Assembly (NCBI GenBank): GCA_049642465.1
Contig: JBAROV010000151.1
Span: 1-25,458 of the forward strand
Direction: 5' to 3'
Source: CAWDPQ01 sp049642465
GTDB lineage: Bacteria; Acidobacteriota; Vicinamibacteria; Vicinamibacterales; 2-12-FULL-66-21
Length of the DNA: 25,458 nt
Under the pieces are notes generated by a model, which worked only from the letters and a program-made list of their open reading frames with translations, made no database searches and was not told where the DNA came from. Made by a program: the position numbers and the translations under genes. Every line of letters begins with the position of its first letter. Position 1 is the first letter of the stretch. This document shows positions 15,707-24,700 of this stretch, piece by piece.

Positions 15707-17745
15707 AGCTCGACGTTCGAACCGGTGGCGCAATCGCTGCGTTCATCGGGATGGTGGCAACGGCCACTGGAGGCGTATTGCCCATTCAGCCATCCGGCTC
15801 GGAGGTTTGGACCTTCGACCGGCTCGAGAACATCGGCGGTCACAAAACCACGGTTCTCGGAGAGCCGAAGATCGTCGACTCGCCGGTCGGCAAGGCCGTC
15901 GAGTTCGATGGCGTGGATGATGCGTTGTTTGTGGACAACCATCCGTTGGCTGGGGCGGCAACGTTTACCTACGAAGCGATTTTTCGACCCGATGGCGGCC
16001 AGCGAGAGCAACGGTGGTTTCACCTGAGCGAACAGGATCCAGCAACCGGCGCTGACACCGACAACCGCATGCTGTTCGAGATTCGGGTGGTCGAAGACAA
16101 ATGGTTCCTCGACAGCTACAACCAGTCAGGCACGGCGAGCAAGGCGCTGATGAACAAAACCGCGCTTCATCCGCTCGGCGAGTGGTATCACGTCGCCTCT
16201 GTGTACGACGGCAAGGAATTCAGCAACTACGTCAACGGCGTCAAGGAAGGATCGGCGGAACTTCAACTCGCGCCTCACGGTCCCGGACATGCGTCCATCG
16301 GCGTGCGCATCAACAAGGTGTTTTTCTTCAAAGGCGCGGTGCACATGGCGCGTTTCACGCGCAAGGCGCTTGCACCCGGCGAGTTTCTGAAGGTTCAGGC
16401 GCGGCCGCCGAATATCGTCCTCATCTACGCCGACGACCTCGGTTATGCCGACATCGGCCCGTTCAGTGCCCGATCGAACCGGCCGCGTCCGTCTACGCCA
16501 AACATCGATGCCATCGCAGCCGGCGGCATTCGCCTGACGAGTTTCTACACAGCCCAAGCCGTCTGTTCCGCCTCGCGCGCGGCGCTCATGACAGGCAGCT
16601 ATCCCAACCGGGTGGGGATTCAAGGCGCTCTGAATCACACCGCTAAACATGGAATCAATAGGGACGAAACGACGGTTGCCGAAGTACTCAAGCAGCGAGG
16701 CTACGCAACAGCGATCTTTGGCAAATGGCATCTTGGCCATCACCAACCGTTTCTTCCAGTCCATCATGGATTCGACGAGTATCTTGGTCTCCCGTATTCG
16801 AACGATATGTGGCCGCGCCATCCCGAACGCGGCACGTTCTTTCCCGATTTGCCACTCATCGAAGGAGATCACGTCGCCAGGCTCGATCCCGATCAAGCGC
16901 AGTTGACAGCGTGGTACACGGAGCGAGCGGTGAAGTTCATCGAACGCCACCGAGACCAGCCGTTCTTCCTGTACGTGCCGCACTCCATGCCGCACGTTCC
17001 CCTATTCGTGTCCGACAAGTTCAAAGGCAAGACCGCTGGCGGGCTGTACGGCGATGTGATTGCGGAGATCGATTGGTCGGTCGGTCAGATCGCTGACGCG
17101 GTGCGCCGGGCCGGAGTCGACGATAACACCCTCATCGTCTTTACGTCGGACAACGGACCCTGGCTCTCCTATGGGAATCACGCCGGCTCTTCGGGACCGC
17201 TTCGTGAAGGCAAGGCGACCGCGTTCGAAGGCGGGGTGCGCGTGCCATTCGTCGCACGGTGGCCAGGCCGTATCCCAAGAGGATTCGTATCTGACATGCC
17301 AGCGATGACCATCGATCTCCTGCCGACATTCGCGAAACTCGCCGGCGCGCCACTACCAACGGATCGAATCATCGATGGACGCGACATCTGGCCGCTACTT
17401 GCCAACGACCAGAACGCCCGTGAGCCGCATGACGCGCTCTATTTCTTCTGGGGGGCTGAACTCCACGCGGTGCGCAGCGGCAAATGGAAGCTGCACCTGC
17501 CGCATCCGTACCAATCGCTCGAGGCCGCCGGGAGCAACGGTCAGCCGGGAAAATACGCGCGCAAGGAAATCGGGCTCTCGCTCTTCGATCTCGATGCCGA
17601 CATCGGTGAGGCGACCAACGTCTCGGATCGTCACCCGGACGTCGTCAAACGGTTGTTGGAATACGCGGAGCGTGCCAGGGACGACCTTGGCGATTCTCTG
17701 ACCAAGCGAACGGGTAAGAACGTGCGTGCGGCCGGGACGATCTGA
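15703..17745 (+). CDS. Secreted sulfatase with N-terminal LamG/concanavalin-like domain
   Basis: A 680-residue protein. After a signal-like N-terminus comes a laminin-G/concanavalin-type domain (about 33-232; AVEFDGVDDALFVD, EWYHVASVYDGKEFSNYVNG), which in other proteins binds glycans. A type I sulfatase domain (about 235-670) follows. It opens PPNIVLIYADDLGYADIG with metal ligands Asp244 and Asp245. CSASRAALMTG places the formylglycine precursor at Cys288 (Cys-type, with Ala in the usual Pro position). KWHLGHH and FTSDNGPW supply the remaining active-site elements. It would remove sulfate esters from polysaccharides or small molecules in the periplasm or outside. A maturase (FGE or anSME) is needed but none is in the window. 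GGAG lies 8 bases before the ATG. The LamG domain at the N-terminus is an unusual arrangement. Confidence 0.92.
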   Translation: MKLDVRTGGAIAAFIGMVATATGGVLPIQPSGSEVWTFDRLENIGGHKTTVLGEPKIVDSPVGKAVEFDGVDDALFVDNHPLAGAATFTYEAIFRPDGGQREQRWFHLSEQDPATGADTDNRMLFEIRVVEDKWFLDSYNQSGTASKALMNKTALHPLGEWYHVASVYDGKEFSNYVNGVKEGSAELQLAPHGPGHASIGVRINKVFFFKGAVHMARFTRKALAPGEFLKVQARPPNIVLIYADDLGYADIGPFSARSNRPRPSTPNIDAIAAGGIRLTSFYTAQAVCSASRAALMTGSYPNRVGIQGALNHTAKHGINRDETTVAEVLKQRGYATAIFGKWHLGHHQPFLPVHHGFDEYLGLPYSNDMWPRHPERGTFFPDLPLIEGDHVARLDPDQAQLTAWYTERAVKFIERHRDQPFFLYVPHSMPHVPLFVSDKFKGKTAGGLYGDVIAEIDWSVGQIADAVRRAGVDDNTLIVFTSDNGPWLSYGNHAGSSGPLREGKATAFEGGVRVPFVARWPGRIPRGFVSDMPAMTIDLLPTFAKLAGAPLPTDRIIDGRDIWPLLANDQNAREPHDALYFFWGAELHAVRSGKWKLHLPHPYQSLEAAGSNGQPGKYARKEIGLSLFDLDADIGEATNVSDRHPDVVKRLLEYAERARDDLGDSLTKRTGKNVRAAGTI

Positions 17746-17850
17746 ACTATCCTCGCGGGGCGGATGCCATCCACCGACAGCCGCTGTCACGCTGGCTTCG
17801 CCGTCAAGGAGCAAAACGGGAGAAGGGGAGAAAGAGAGAAGCGTTGGCTG
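17746..17850. other. Convergent intergenic gap without recognisable element
   Basis: This 105-base gap lies between the stops of the sulfatase and the ABC permease. It has a purine-rich run (about 17815-17845) but no convincing terminator hairpin. Confidence 0.5.
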
Positions 17851-19125
17851 TCACGAACTCTGCCACACCCATCGACCGAGCTCCGCGAGTGTCGGTCGCT
17901 TTCCGGTGCTCAGGATCCCGACGCGATAGATCTTCCCTGCTATCCACGCGACAACACCAATCGCACAGACCAGCAGCACGAGCGACACAGCGATCTCGGT
18001 ACCCGGAACTGGTGAAGACGCCATCCGCATCGGCATGGCGATGGGTGCGGTGAACGGGATCAGGCCAAGGGTTGTGGCCGTCGGTCCGAGTGGCGCATTG
18101 AGGATCGATTCGAGAAACAGCAGCGGTGAAATCAGCGGCAACAGTGCGATGAACTGCACCGACTGGGCCTCTTGTTCGCTGGTGACCGATGCCCCCACGG
18201 TGGCAAAGATCGACGCATACAGGAAGAATCCCAGCAGAAAGAACAGGAACAACAACACTCCGGTCTGCGGCTCGACGCGCAAGGCTTGCATGATGCTGTC
18301 GGGCAGCGCGAACCGGCTGCCGAATCGGTGCGATTGGGTGACGAACAGCGTCAGGATCGCCGCCCAGATGATGACCTGCGTCACCGCCGCGGATCCGACG
18401 CCGATGATCTTGCCGAAGATCAGGTGCGACGCCCGAATCGTGCTCATCAGCACTTCCGCGATGCGATTCGTCTTCTCCTCCAGCACGCTGCGCATCACCG
18501 CCACCCCATACAGCGTCGTCATCAGGTAGATCAAGAACGCCACGACGTACGCCGCGAGAAACGTGGACAACGCCCCGCCGCGTTCCTCTCCGCGCGATGT
18601 GATCTTGGCTTCGTCGACCCTGACGGGCGCGATCAGCGCCGCGACCGCCTGCGGACTGATCCCGGCGGTTTTCAGGCGTTCGCTCTGAACCGCCCGCGTC
18701 CCCGCCGCCCGCAAGTCGCGCATCACCGCGAAGCTGCCAACATTGCGCGCGCGGTACATGATCGTCCCGGCCGTCAAGACGTCCGCCGGGAGCACAACGT
18801 AGCCATCAATCTCTTTACGCTCGATCTGCTGGTTCAAACTCTCACGGACCTGGCTGTATGGCCCTTGCACCGGCTTCACGTGATACGTGTTCTCGTCTGC
18901 TGACGCCGGCTTGGCGCCAAGCGAGGCGGCAAACGCCGCGCCGACACCGGGTGGACCATCGTTGACGACGATGACGTGACGTTCGGTGCCACGGGAGCCG
19001 ACGAGTCGCGGCAGCAGAATGAGGCCGATCATGATGAGCGGAAAGATCACGGTGCCGATCACGAACGAACGCGACGCCACGCGCTCGCGGAACTCCCGTC
19101 TCACAATCAAGAGGGCGTCATGCAC
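17851..19125 (-). CDS. ABC-2 type exporter permease (NatB/YhaP-like)
   Basis: A 424-residue membrane protein. One N-terminal membrane segment (about 21-41, FVIGTVIFPLIMIGLILLPRL) is followed by a large extracytoplasmic region (about 45-180). A cluster of membrane segments from about 187 to 405 includes the family motif VLEEKTNRIAEVLMSTI. This organisation matches the ABC-2 permeases of NatAB-type exporters, which in Bacillus extrude sodium and in other bacteria may export drugs, peptides or lipids. Its ATG lies inside the 3' end of the ATPase gene (8-base overlap, 19118-19125), so the two are co-translated. The exported substrate is not apparent. Confidence 0.9.
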   Translation of the reverse strand: MHDALLIVRREFRERVASRSFVIGTVIFPLIMIGLILLPRLVGSRGTERHVIVVNDGPPGVGAAFAASLGAKPASADENTYHVKPVQGPYSQVRESLNQQIERKEIDGYVVLPADVLTAGTIMYRARNVGSFAVMRDLRAAGTRAVQSERLKTAGISPQAVAALIAPVRVDEAKITSRGEERGGALSTFLAAYVVAFLIYLMTTLYGVAVMRSVLEEKTNRIAEVLMSTIRASHLIFGKIIGVGSAAVTQVIIWAAILTLFVTQSHRFGSRFALPDSIMQALRVEPQTGVLLFLFFLLGFFLYASIFATVGASVTSEQEAQSVQFIALLPLISPLLFLESILNAPLGPTATTLGLIPFTAPIAMPMRMASSPVPGTEIAVSLVLLVCAIGVVAWIAGKIYRVGILSTGKRPTLAELGRWVWQSS

Positions 19126-20065
19126 GTTGGACCTCCGTTCGCCGCTCGGCTACCTGGGCGCGGCCGACTTTCTCGACGAAGATCTGGTGGAGGGACGGCT
19201 TGACGTGCTGGAAATTGGCAACGCCAGCGCCGTTGGCCGACAGTGTCGCCAATGCGTGCCCCACGTCTCCAGGTGATTGCAGTTCCACTTCCCACGCATC
19301 TCCGACGCGGACGCCACCGGGAATCATTCCGCCCGCCATGAGCGACAGCACGCCCGGTGTGACCGCCTCGAACTCAATCCGATATTTGTGTCCCGCGTGG
19401 CTGCGTTTGATGTCGGACAAACGCCCATCGAGCACCTTCCGGCCGTTCGCGATGATGCAAACGAAATCGCAGAGCTGCTCCGCCTGATCCATGTTGTGGG
19501 TGCTGAAGACGACCGTGCGTCCCTGGTCGCGAGCGCCGATGATCGTGTCGCGCAGAACTTCCTGGTTTACTGGGTCGAGGCCAGACGCCGGCTCGTCCAG
19601 AATGAGCAGTTCGGGGCCGTGAATCACGGTCGTGATGAATTGCACCTTCTGCTGCATGCCCTTGGACAGCGTGTCCACTCGTGCGCGCTGCCAGTCGGCC
19701 AGGCCCATCGTGTCGAGCCAGCGAATCCCCTCATCCCGCGCGCGCGCGTGCGGCATGCCGCGCAGCTCGCCGAAGAAGACAATCACGTCTAACGCGGTCA
19801 TCTTCTTGTAGAGCCCGCGCTCCTCCGGCAGGTAACCGACGCGGCGGAGCACCGTCCGATCCACAGTAGGGTCTGTACCGAGGACGTTGATCGATCCGCT
19901 GTCGCGCGCGATGATGTTCATGACCATGCGCAGCGTCGTGGACTTGCCGGCGCCGTTCGGACCGAGGATGCCGTAGATCGACGCCGGAGGGACGTCCAGG
20001 CTCAGCCGATCCACCGCCAGGTGGCCGACATACCGCTTCGTCACCTTCTCTAGCTTGAGTGTCAT
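19118..20065 (-). CDS. ABC transporter ATP-binding protein (NatA-like)
   Basis: A 315-residue ATPase with Walker A GPNGAGKST (35-43), signature LSKGMQQ (133-139), Walker B LLILDEP (153-159) followed by ASGLDP, and the H-loop His190 in FSTHNMDQAE. The variant signature LSKGMQQK and the C-terminal extension beyond residue 220 are typical of the ATPases that pair with ABC-2 permeases. It energises the permease encoded directly downstream with an 8-base overlap. It is the first gene of this two-gene unit; its promoter must lie within or near the inverted-repeat region at 20066-20224. Confidence 0.95.
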   Translation of the reverse strand: MTLKLEKVTKRYVGHLAVDRLSLDVPPASIYGILGPNGAGKSTTLRMVMNIIARDSGSINVLGTDPTVDRTVLRRVGYLPEERGLYKKMTALDVIVFFGELRGMPHARARDEGIRWLDTMGLADWQRARVDTLSKGMQQKVQFITTVIHGPELLILDEPASGLDPVNQEVLRDTIIGARDQGRTVVFSTHNMDQAEQLCDFVCIIANGRKVLDGRLSDIKRSHAGHKYRIEFEAVTPGVLSLMAGGMIPGGVRVGDAWEVELQSPGDVGHALATLSANGAGVANFQHVKPSLHQIFVEKVGRAQVAERRTEVQRA

Positions 20066-20224
20066 CTCAAAGCGGACTGCAGATTGCAGACTGCGGACTG
20101 ACGATTGTATCGATTGGCGTTTGAGGATTGGATCGGCGATTGAGGATTCGCCAAATCCTCAATCCAATCGCCAATCCTCAATCGATGCAATCGTCAGTCG
20201 TCAGTCCTCAATCCGCAATTCTGT
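20066..20224. repeat. Imperfect inverted repeat made of short degenerate words
   Basis: The whole gap between the dehydratase stop and the ATPase start is built from variants of GATTGAGGATT and GACTGACGATTG. The centre is a perfect 11-bp stem (20138-20148 with 20154-20164) around a 5-base loop. Farther out, 20097-20116 pairs with 20179-20198 over 20 bases with one mismatch. Both arms also contain direct copies of their words. It resembles the element at 7757-7985 in architecture but not in sequence. A terminator for the dehydratase transcript is a likely minimum role. Confidence 0.88.
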
Positions 20225-21625
20225 TTAGCTCCAAGGCCTGTCATTACTCCTGATGGTGTCCCATTCGGGAGTCGGCAGGAAGTAGCCAGACTTCGGGCGC
20301 AGGTGCGCCTTCACCGTTTCCTCATTCAGCTCGACGCCAAGGCCGGGCGAGTCGGGGACGACCGCGAATCCCTTTTCGACCAGAGCATTGCCACCGGTCG
20401 TCTTCACGAGCGAGTCCCACCATGGGACGTCGAGCGAGTGATGCTCGAGCGCAATGAAGTTCTCGGTCGCGGCGGCTGTGTGAACGTTCGCCATGAACGA
20501 AATCGGGGTGCCGGCAAAGTGCATCGCCATCGCGACGCCGTTCTCCATGGCGTAGTCGCCGATCTTCTTGGTCTCGATCAGGCCGCCGGAACTGGCGAGA
20601 TCCGGGTGAATCATGTCAACCGCGCCCATCTCGATGAGCTTGATGAACGGTTCCTTCAAGAAAATATCCTCGCCGGTGAGAATCGGCACCGTCGTCGAGT
20701 CGCGGATCTGCTTCATCTGTTCGCCGAACTGCCACGGCACCATGTCTTCCATCCATGCCAGATTCCACTTCTCCATCGCGCGTGCGAGCTTGATACAGCT
20801 GTTGACGCTGATGTGCCCGTAGTGGTCCGTCGATAATGGAATGTCCATCCCAATCACTTCGCGAACCTGACCGACCCAGTCGGAGAGCCAGGCGATGCCT
20901 TTCTCGGTAATCTCAATCCCCGTAAACGGATGCATCACCCGGTCGCCCTGACCGATGTTGGTGCCGAGCGGCATCGACAGTGTCCCCGGAACCTCGCGCA
21001 TCAAGCCAATCCCGAAGTCCTGCTTGAGGTAGGTAATGCCGCGATCCATTCTCTCTTTCAGCCTCTTGCCCTGTTCCCTGGGATCCTGATGCGACGTCGT
21101 ATCCGCGTAAAGCCTGACGCGATCGCGGAACTTGCCTCCCAGCATCTGCCAGCACGGCACGTTCCAGGCTTTGCCCGCGAGATCCATCATCGCCATCTCG
21201 ATCCCGCAGACGCCACCCGCCTGACGTGCGGGTCCGCCAAATTGCTTGACCTTGCGGAAAATCTTGTCGACGTTGCACGGGTTCTCACCGAGGATGCGCG
21301 CCTTCAGCATGAGCGCGTAGGTTTCGCTCGCGCCGTCGCGAACTTCGCCCCACCCGACGAGGCCCTGATTGGTGTCCACGCGGATCAGCGGACACGTCAT
21401 CGGCGCCCCGACGACGACGGCGACGCGGAGGTCGGTGATCTTCAGCGCGGACGGCTCCGAGGCGCGCTTGACGTTCGCCTGCACCAGGTTCGATGCAGCT
21501 TCGGCGGCTGCCTCACCGGTCAGCGCCATCGCACCCGCGGCACTCATGCCGAGAGTTTTGAAAAACGAACGTCGGTCGACTGATGGTGACGGCGTATCCA
21601 ACATCTTGCGAACAGCGGCCTTCAT
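20225..21625 (-). CDS. Tat-exported mandelate racemase/muconate-lactonizing family dehydratase
   Basis: A 466-residue protein with a twin-arginine signal (DRRSFFKTLG at 17-26, hydrophobic Ala-rich stretch to about 45), so it is folded with cofactor and exported. The enolase-superfamily N-terminal capping domain (about 62-165) precedes a barrel. YLKQDFG supplies Lys201; STDHYGH, WMEDMVPW and LTGEDIF supply Mg ligands Asp267, Glu293 and Glu319; and MHFAGTP contains His369, a likely general acid/base. The TDHYGH and MEDMVPW motifs point to an acid-sugar dehydratase (galactonate/gluconate-like) rather than a racemase; the precise sugar acid is unknown. AGGAG lies 6 bases before ATG 21625. It follows the TonB-dependent receptor by 135 bases on the same strand, suggesting uptake of its substrate or of a precursor. 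Confidence 0.9.
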   Translation of the reverse strand: MKAAVRKMLDTPSPSVDRRSFFKTLGMSAAGAMALTGEAAAEAASNLVQANVKRASEPSALKITDLRVAVVVGAPMTCPLIRVDTNQGLVGWGEVRDGASETYALMLKARILGENPCNVDKIFRKVKQFGGPARQAGGVCGIEMAMMDLAGKAWNVPCWQMLGGKFRDRVRLYADTTSHQDPREQGKRLKERMDRGITYLKQDFGIGLMREVPGTLSMPLGTNIGQGDRVMHPFTGIEITEKGIAWLSDWVGQVREVIGMDIPLSTDHYGHISVNSCIKLARAMEKWNLAWMEDMVPWQFGEQMKQIRDSTTVPILTGEDIFLKEPFIKLIEMGAVDMIHPDLASSGGLIETKKIGDYAMENGVAMAMHFAGTPISFMANVHTAAATENFIALEHHSLDVPWWDSLVKTTGGNALVEKGFAVVPDSPGLGVELNEETVKAHLRPKSGYFLPTPEWDTIRSNDRPWS

Positions 21626-21666
21626 CTCGCGCTCCTATTGGATTCAGTTACAGCTCTTTATTGGCT

Positions 21667-21695
21667 TCGTGTCGTCGTGTCGTCGTGTCGTCGTG
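21667..21695. repeat. 8-bp tandem repeat (TCGTGTCG, about 3.6 copies)
   Basis: Perfect tandem copies of TCGTGTCG lie in the 135-base gap between the receptor stop and the dehydratase start. They may be slippage-prone or part of the 3'-end repeat theme in this genome. No clear promoter for the dehydratase was found in the rest of the gap. Confidence 0.9.
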
Positions 21696-21760
21696 CATGC
21701 CGAAGGCAATTGGCGTATCCAACGTTCGCGGCTCACGACGTGTGGTCGACGAGGCATCGC

Positions 21761-24700
21761 CTAGAAATTGAACTTCAACGAAAACTGCATCGACCGGTTG
21801 TCAACGACGGTGGTGGTAATCCGGCCGGCAGTCGGCGAATCGAAGTTCTGGTTCGGGAAGCCGAATCCGGGATGGTTGAACAAATTGAACGCATCCCATC
21901 TGAACTCGGCATTCGAGCGGCCCAGAACGGTGAAGCGCTTCGAGAGCGACGTGTCAAAGTTGATATGGCCCGGACCGTAGAGGATGCCGCGACCGCTGTC
22001 GCCGTAGGTGTTCGGCGGCGGCGCCGCGAAATCGCGTGGGTTGTACCACAAATCCACCGTCGGATCGTCGAGCTTGCCCGAGCCAACGCGGTTCGGCCAA
22101 CTTGGCGCGCCGTTGTTCACACCGGTCTGCATGAAGACCGTAAACGGACGGCCCGTGGTGATCGTCCCGATCCCCGCCAGTTGCCATCCGCCGACGAGTG
22201 CGCCAAGCCATCCACTTTCCGCAAGCCAGCGTCGATTGGGGCCCCACGGCAACTCGTAGACCCAGCTCACCACTGCGCGGTGACGCACGTCGAACCCGGC
22301 GGGGCCGTGGCCGGCGGCGAGATTCGTGACGGTCTGCGGATTGCCCACGGCGCCGCCGCCGCTCGCAGCCGAACCGCCGTAATCGAGTGCCTTGCCATAC
22401 GTGTAGCTGCCGAGCACCTGCAGACCATTGCGAAACCGCTGCGTCAGCTTCACCTGGCCACTGTGATAGGTGGAGCGGTTACGCGGATCGCACTGCACCA
22501 TGTTATTGAGCCGATTGAGCGGCTGAATCAGCCGGCGCGAATCCTGGGAGCCGATGCCAGGCTGCACTTCGTTAGGGTTGTAGCAATAGACGATGTGTTT
22601 GCCCGCGCTGCCCGCGTAGGTCAGCTCGATGGCCATCGCGGCAAACAGCCGCCGATCGATCCCGAAGTGCCATTGCTCGGCGTAGGGCGTCTCGTTCTCG
22701 AACGAGTGCCCGAGCACTCGCGGGTTGGCCGCCTGAAGCTCGGCCGTCGTCCGCGGCTTGACTGGCGCGATCGGCGGAAATGGATCGTTGATGGTCCGGA
22801 TGACGCTGAAGTCGGTGGGATTGGTGACGGAGCTCACGTTCTGTGAAATCGTGTACGGCACTTGCTGCCCGATCATGTTGGACGCCGACGGCTGCTCCGG
22901 GAAATACGTGATCGCAAACCCGGTGCGCAGGATGGTGCTGGAGTCGCCGAAGAGGTCATACGTCAGGCCAAGCCGCGGCGCGACGTTCCCGTACTGCGTT
23001 TTCTTGTTGACCGATTTGCTGGCCCCATCTTCCCCGGCGTAGATCAGCCGAAGCCCCACAGGGTCGAAGTTGACGATCTTGTTCTGCTCTTCGGTTTCGG
23101 CGCCGAAGATCTCGTAGCGCACTCCGGCGTTTATGGTAAATCGCGGGCTCACCTTGAAGTCGTCCTGAATGAACAGACCGTGCTCCTGCGTTCGGAGCGT
23201 GTAAGGCTCGAGAAGGAACCCGCGGGCCGCGCTGTTGATGTAGCCGGTGAGGAGCGACGCGATGCCCGACCCGCCACTGTTGGTCACGGGATTGTTCGTA
23301 AAGTTGCGCCCGAAGTTGATGCTGCCGCGAGTATCCGTATTGGTGAAGGGGGACGGATAGCGATCGACGAGCCGATAGCCGAACTTGAGTTGGTGACGAC
23401 CTCTCAGCCACACCAGCGCATCCTCGATCTGCCAGTGGAACTGTTTCGGATTCACCGGCAGAAACGCTGGCCCTCCCGAGATGCCCGTCAGATCGGGGAT
23501 GTTGATGTTCGGCAGGCCGGTCGTGAACTCGGTGACGTTGATGCCACGGATGCCAAGCGATTCGGCGGCGTTGATGCCAAAGTCTGACTGAAAGGTAAAC
23601 GGTACCGTCTTCGCGTAACCCAGGCGCAACTCGTTCACCAGCGCCGGCGAGATTACGCGTGAATAGTTGAACGCCGCGCCATGGGTCGTCAGCCGTGTAT
23701 TCTGGATCCCTGCGACGAACGGTCCGAGGTCGAAGCGCGATGCGGCTTCAGCAGGCGTCGGCAGACAGCACGCGGCCTGCCCCTGCGGCGCATCGAGCTT
23801 GAACTTCCCCCAGTTGAATCGCACGAAGAACGAGTCCTTGTCGGAGAGGCGATGGTCCACACGACCGGAAAACACGTTGTCGGTCACCTCGCGGTTGACG
23901 GTTGACGTGTAGTTGTTGAAATTGCCAGGACCGTTTGGCGTGGGATAAATGCTGGCGACGTTCAACCCGATCTGATTGAGCCGATTCTGGGGGATGACGT
24001 TGCCGGGGAACGGATCCCGCAGGAACTGCGGATTGCTGGCGCTGACGGGCTGACTCGAATTGAAGTTCGGGTTCGACCTCGTCGTCAACGGGTCGTAGAT
24101 GAGGATCAGGTTGCCGTTGGCGTCGCGAAAGTCGCTGAAGTCACCGGTCCGGGTTCGAGCGGTCGGTACCGTGTTGACGAATACCTGCCCGCGCGTTTCT
24201 TTCAAGCCGGCGTAATCGGCGAAAAAGAACGTCCGGTTGTGGCCGTCATAAAGCCCCGGAAGCACGACGGCACCGCCAATGGCTCCGCCAAACTGGTGCC
24301 GATCCAGTGGCGGCTTCGGATCGACCTGCAGCGTGCCGTCCGGCCCCGCGACTTTCCGGACGAAGAAGTTCCTCGCGTCGAAGGCATCGTTTCGCACGTA
24401 CTCGAACGCGGTTCCGTGCAGCGTATTGCTGCCGGACTTCGTCGCGACCGACACCACACCGGCGCCGCGGCCGAACTCCGCCGAGAACACCCCCGAGAGC
24501 ACCTTGAACTCACGGACCTGCTCCACTGACGGCGCGATGATGACCGTGTTGAAGCTGTACTCGTTGTTGTCGATGCCGTCGATGAGCCAGGCGTTGGCGT
24601 TGGCCTGATGGCCAAGCGCGTTGAAGTTGGAGGCGCCACGGGGGTTGAACGTGCTGGCGCCAGACAGGTTTTCGTTCGCCTGGCCCGGCGTGATACCCGG

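Noticed and set aside
21638..22846. Plus-strand open frame of 402 codons within the receptor gene
   Set aside because: Antisense shadow of the TonB-dependent receptor barrel in GC-rich DNA, with Arg/His/Ala-rich composition.
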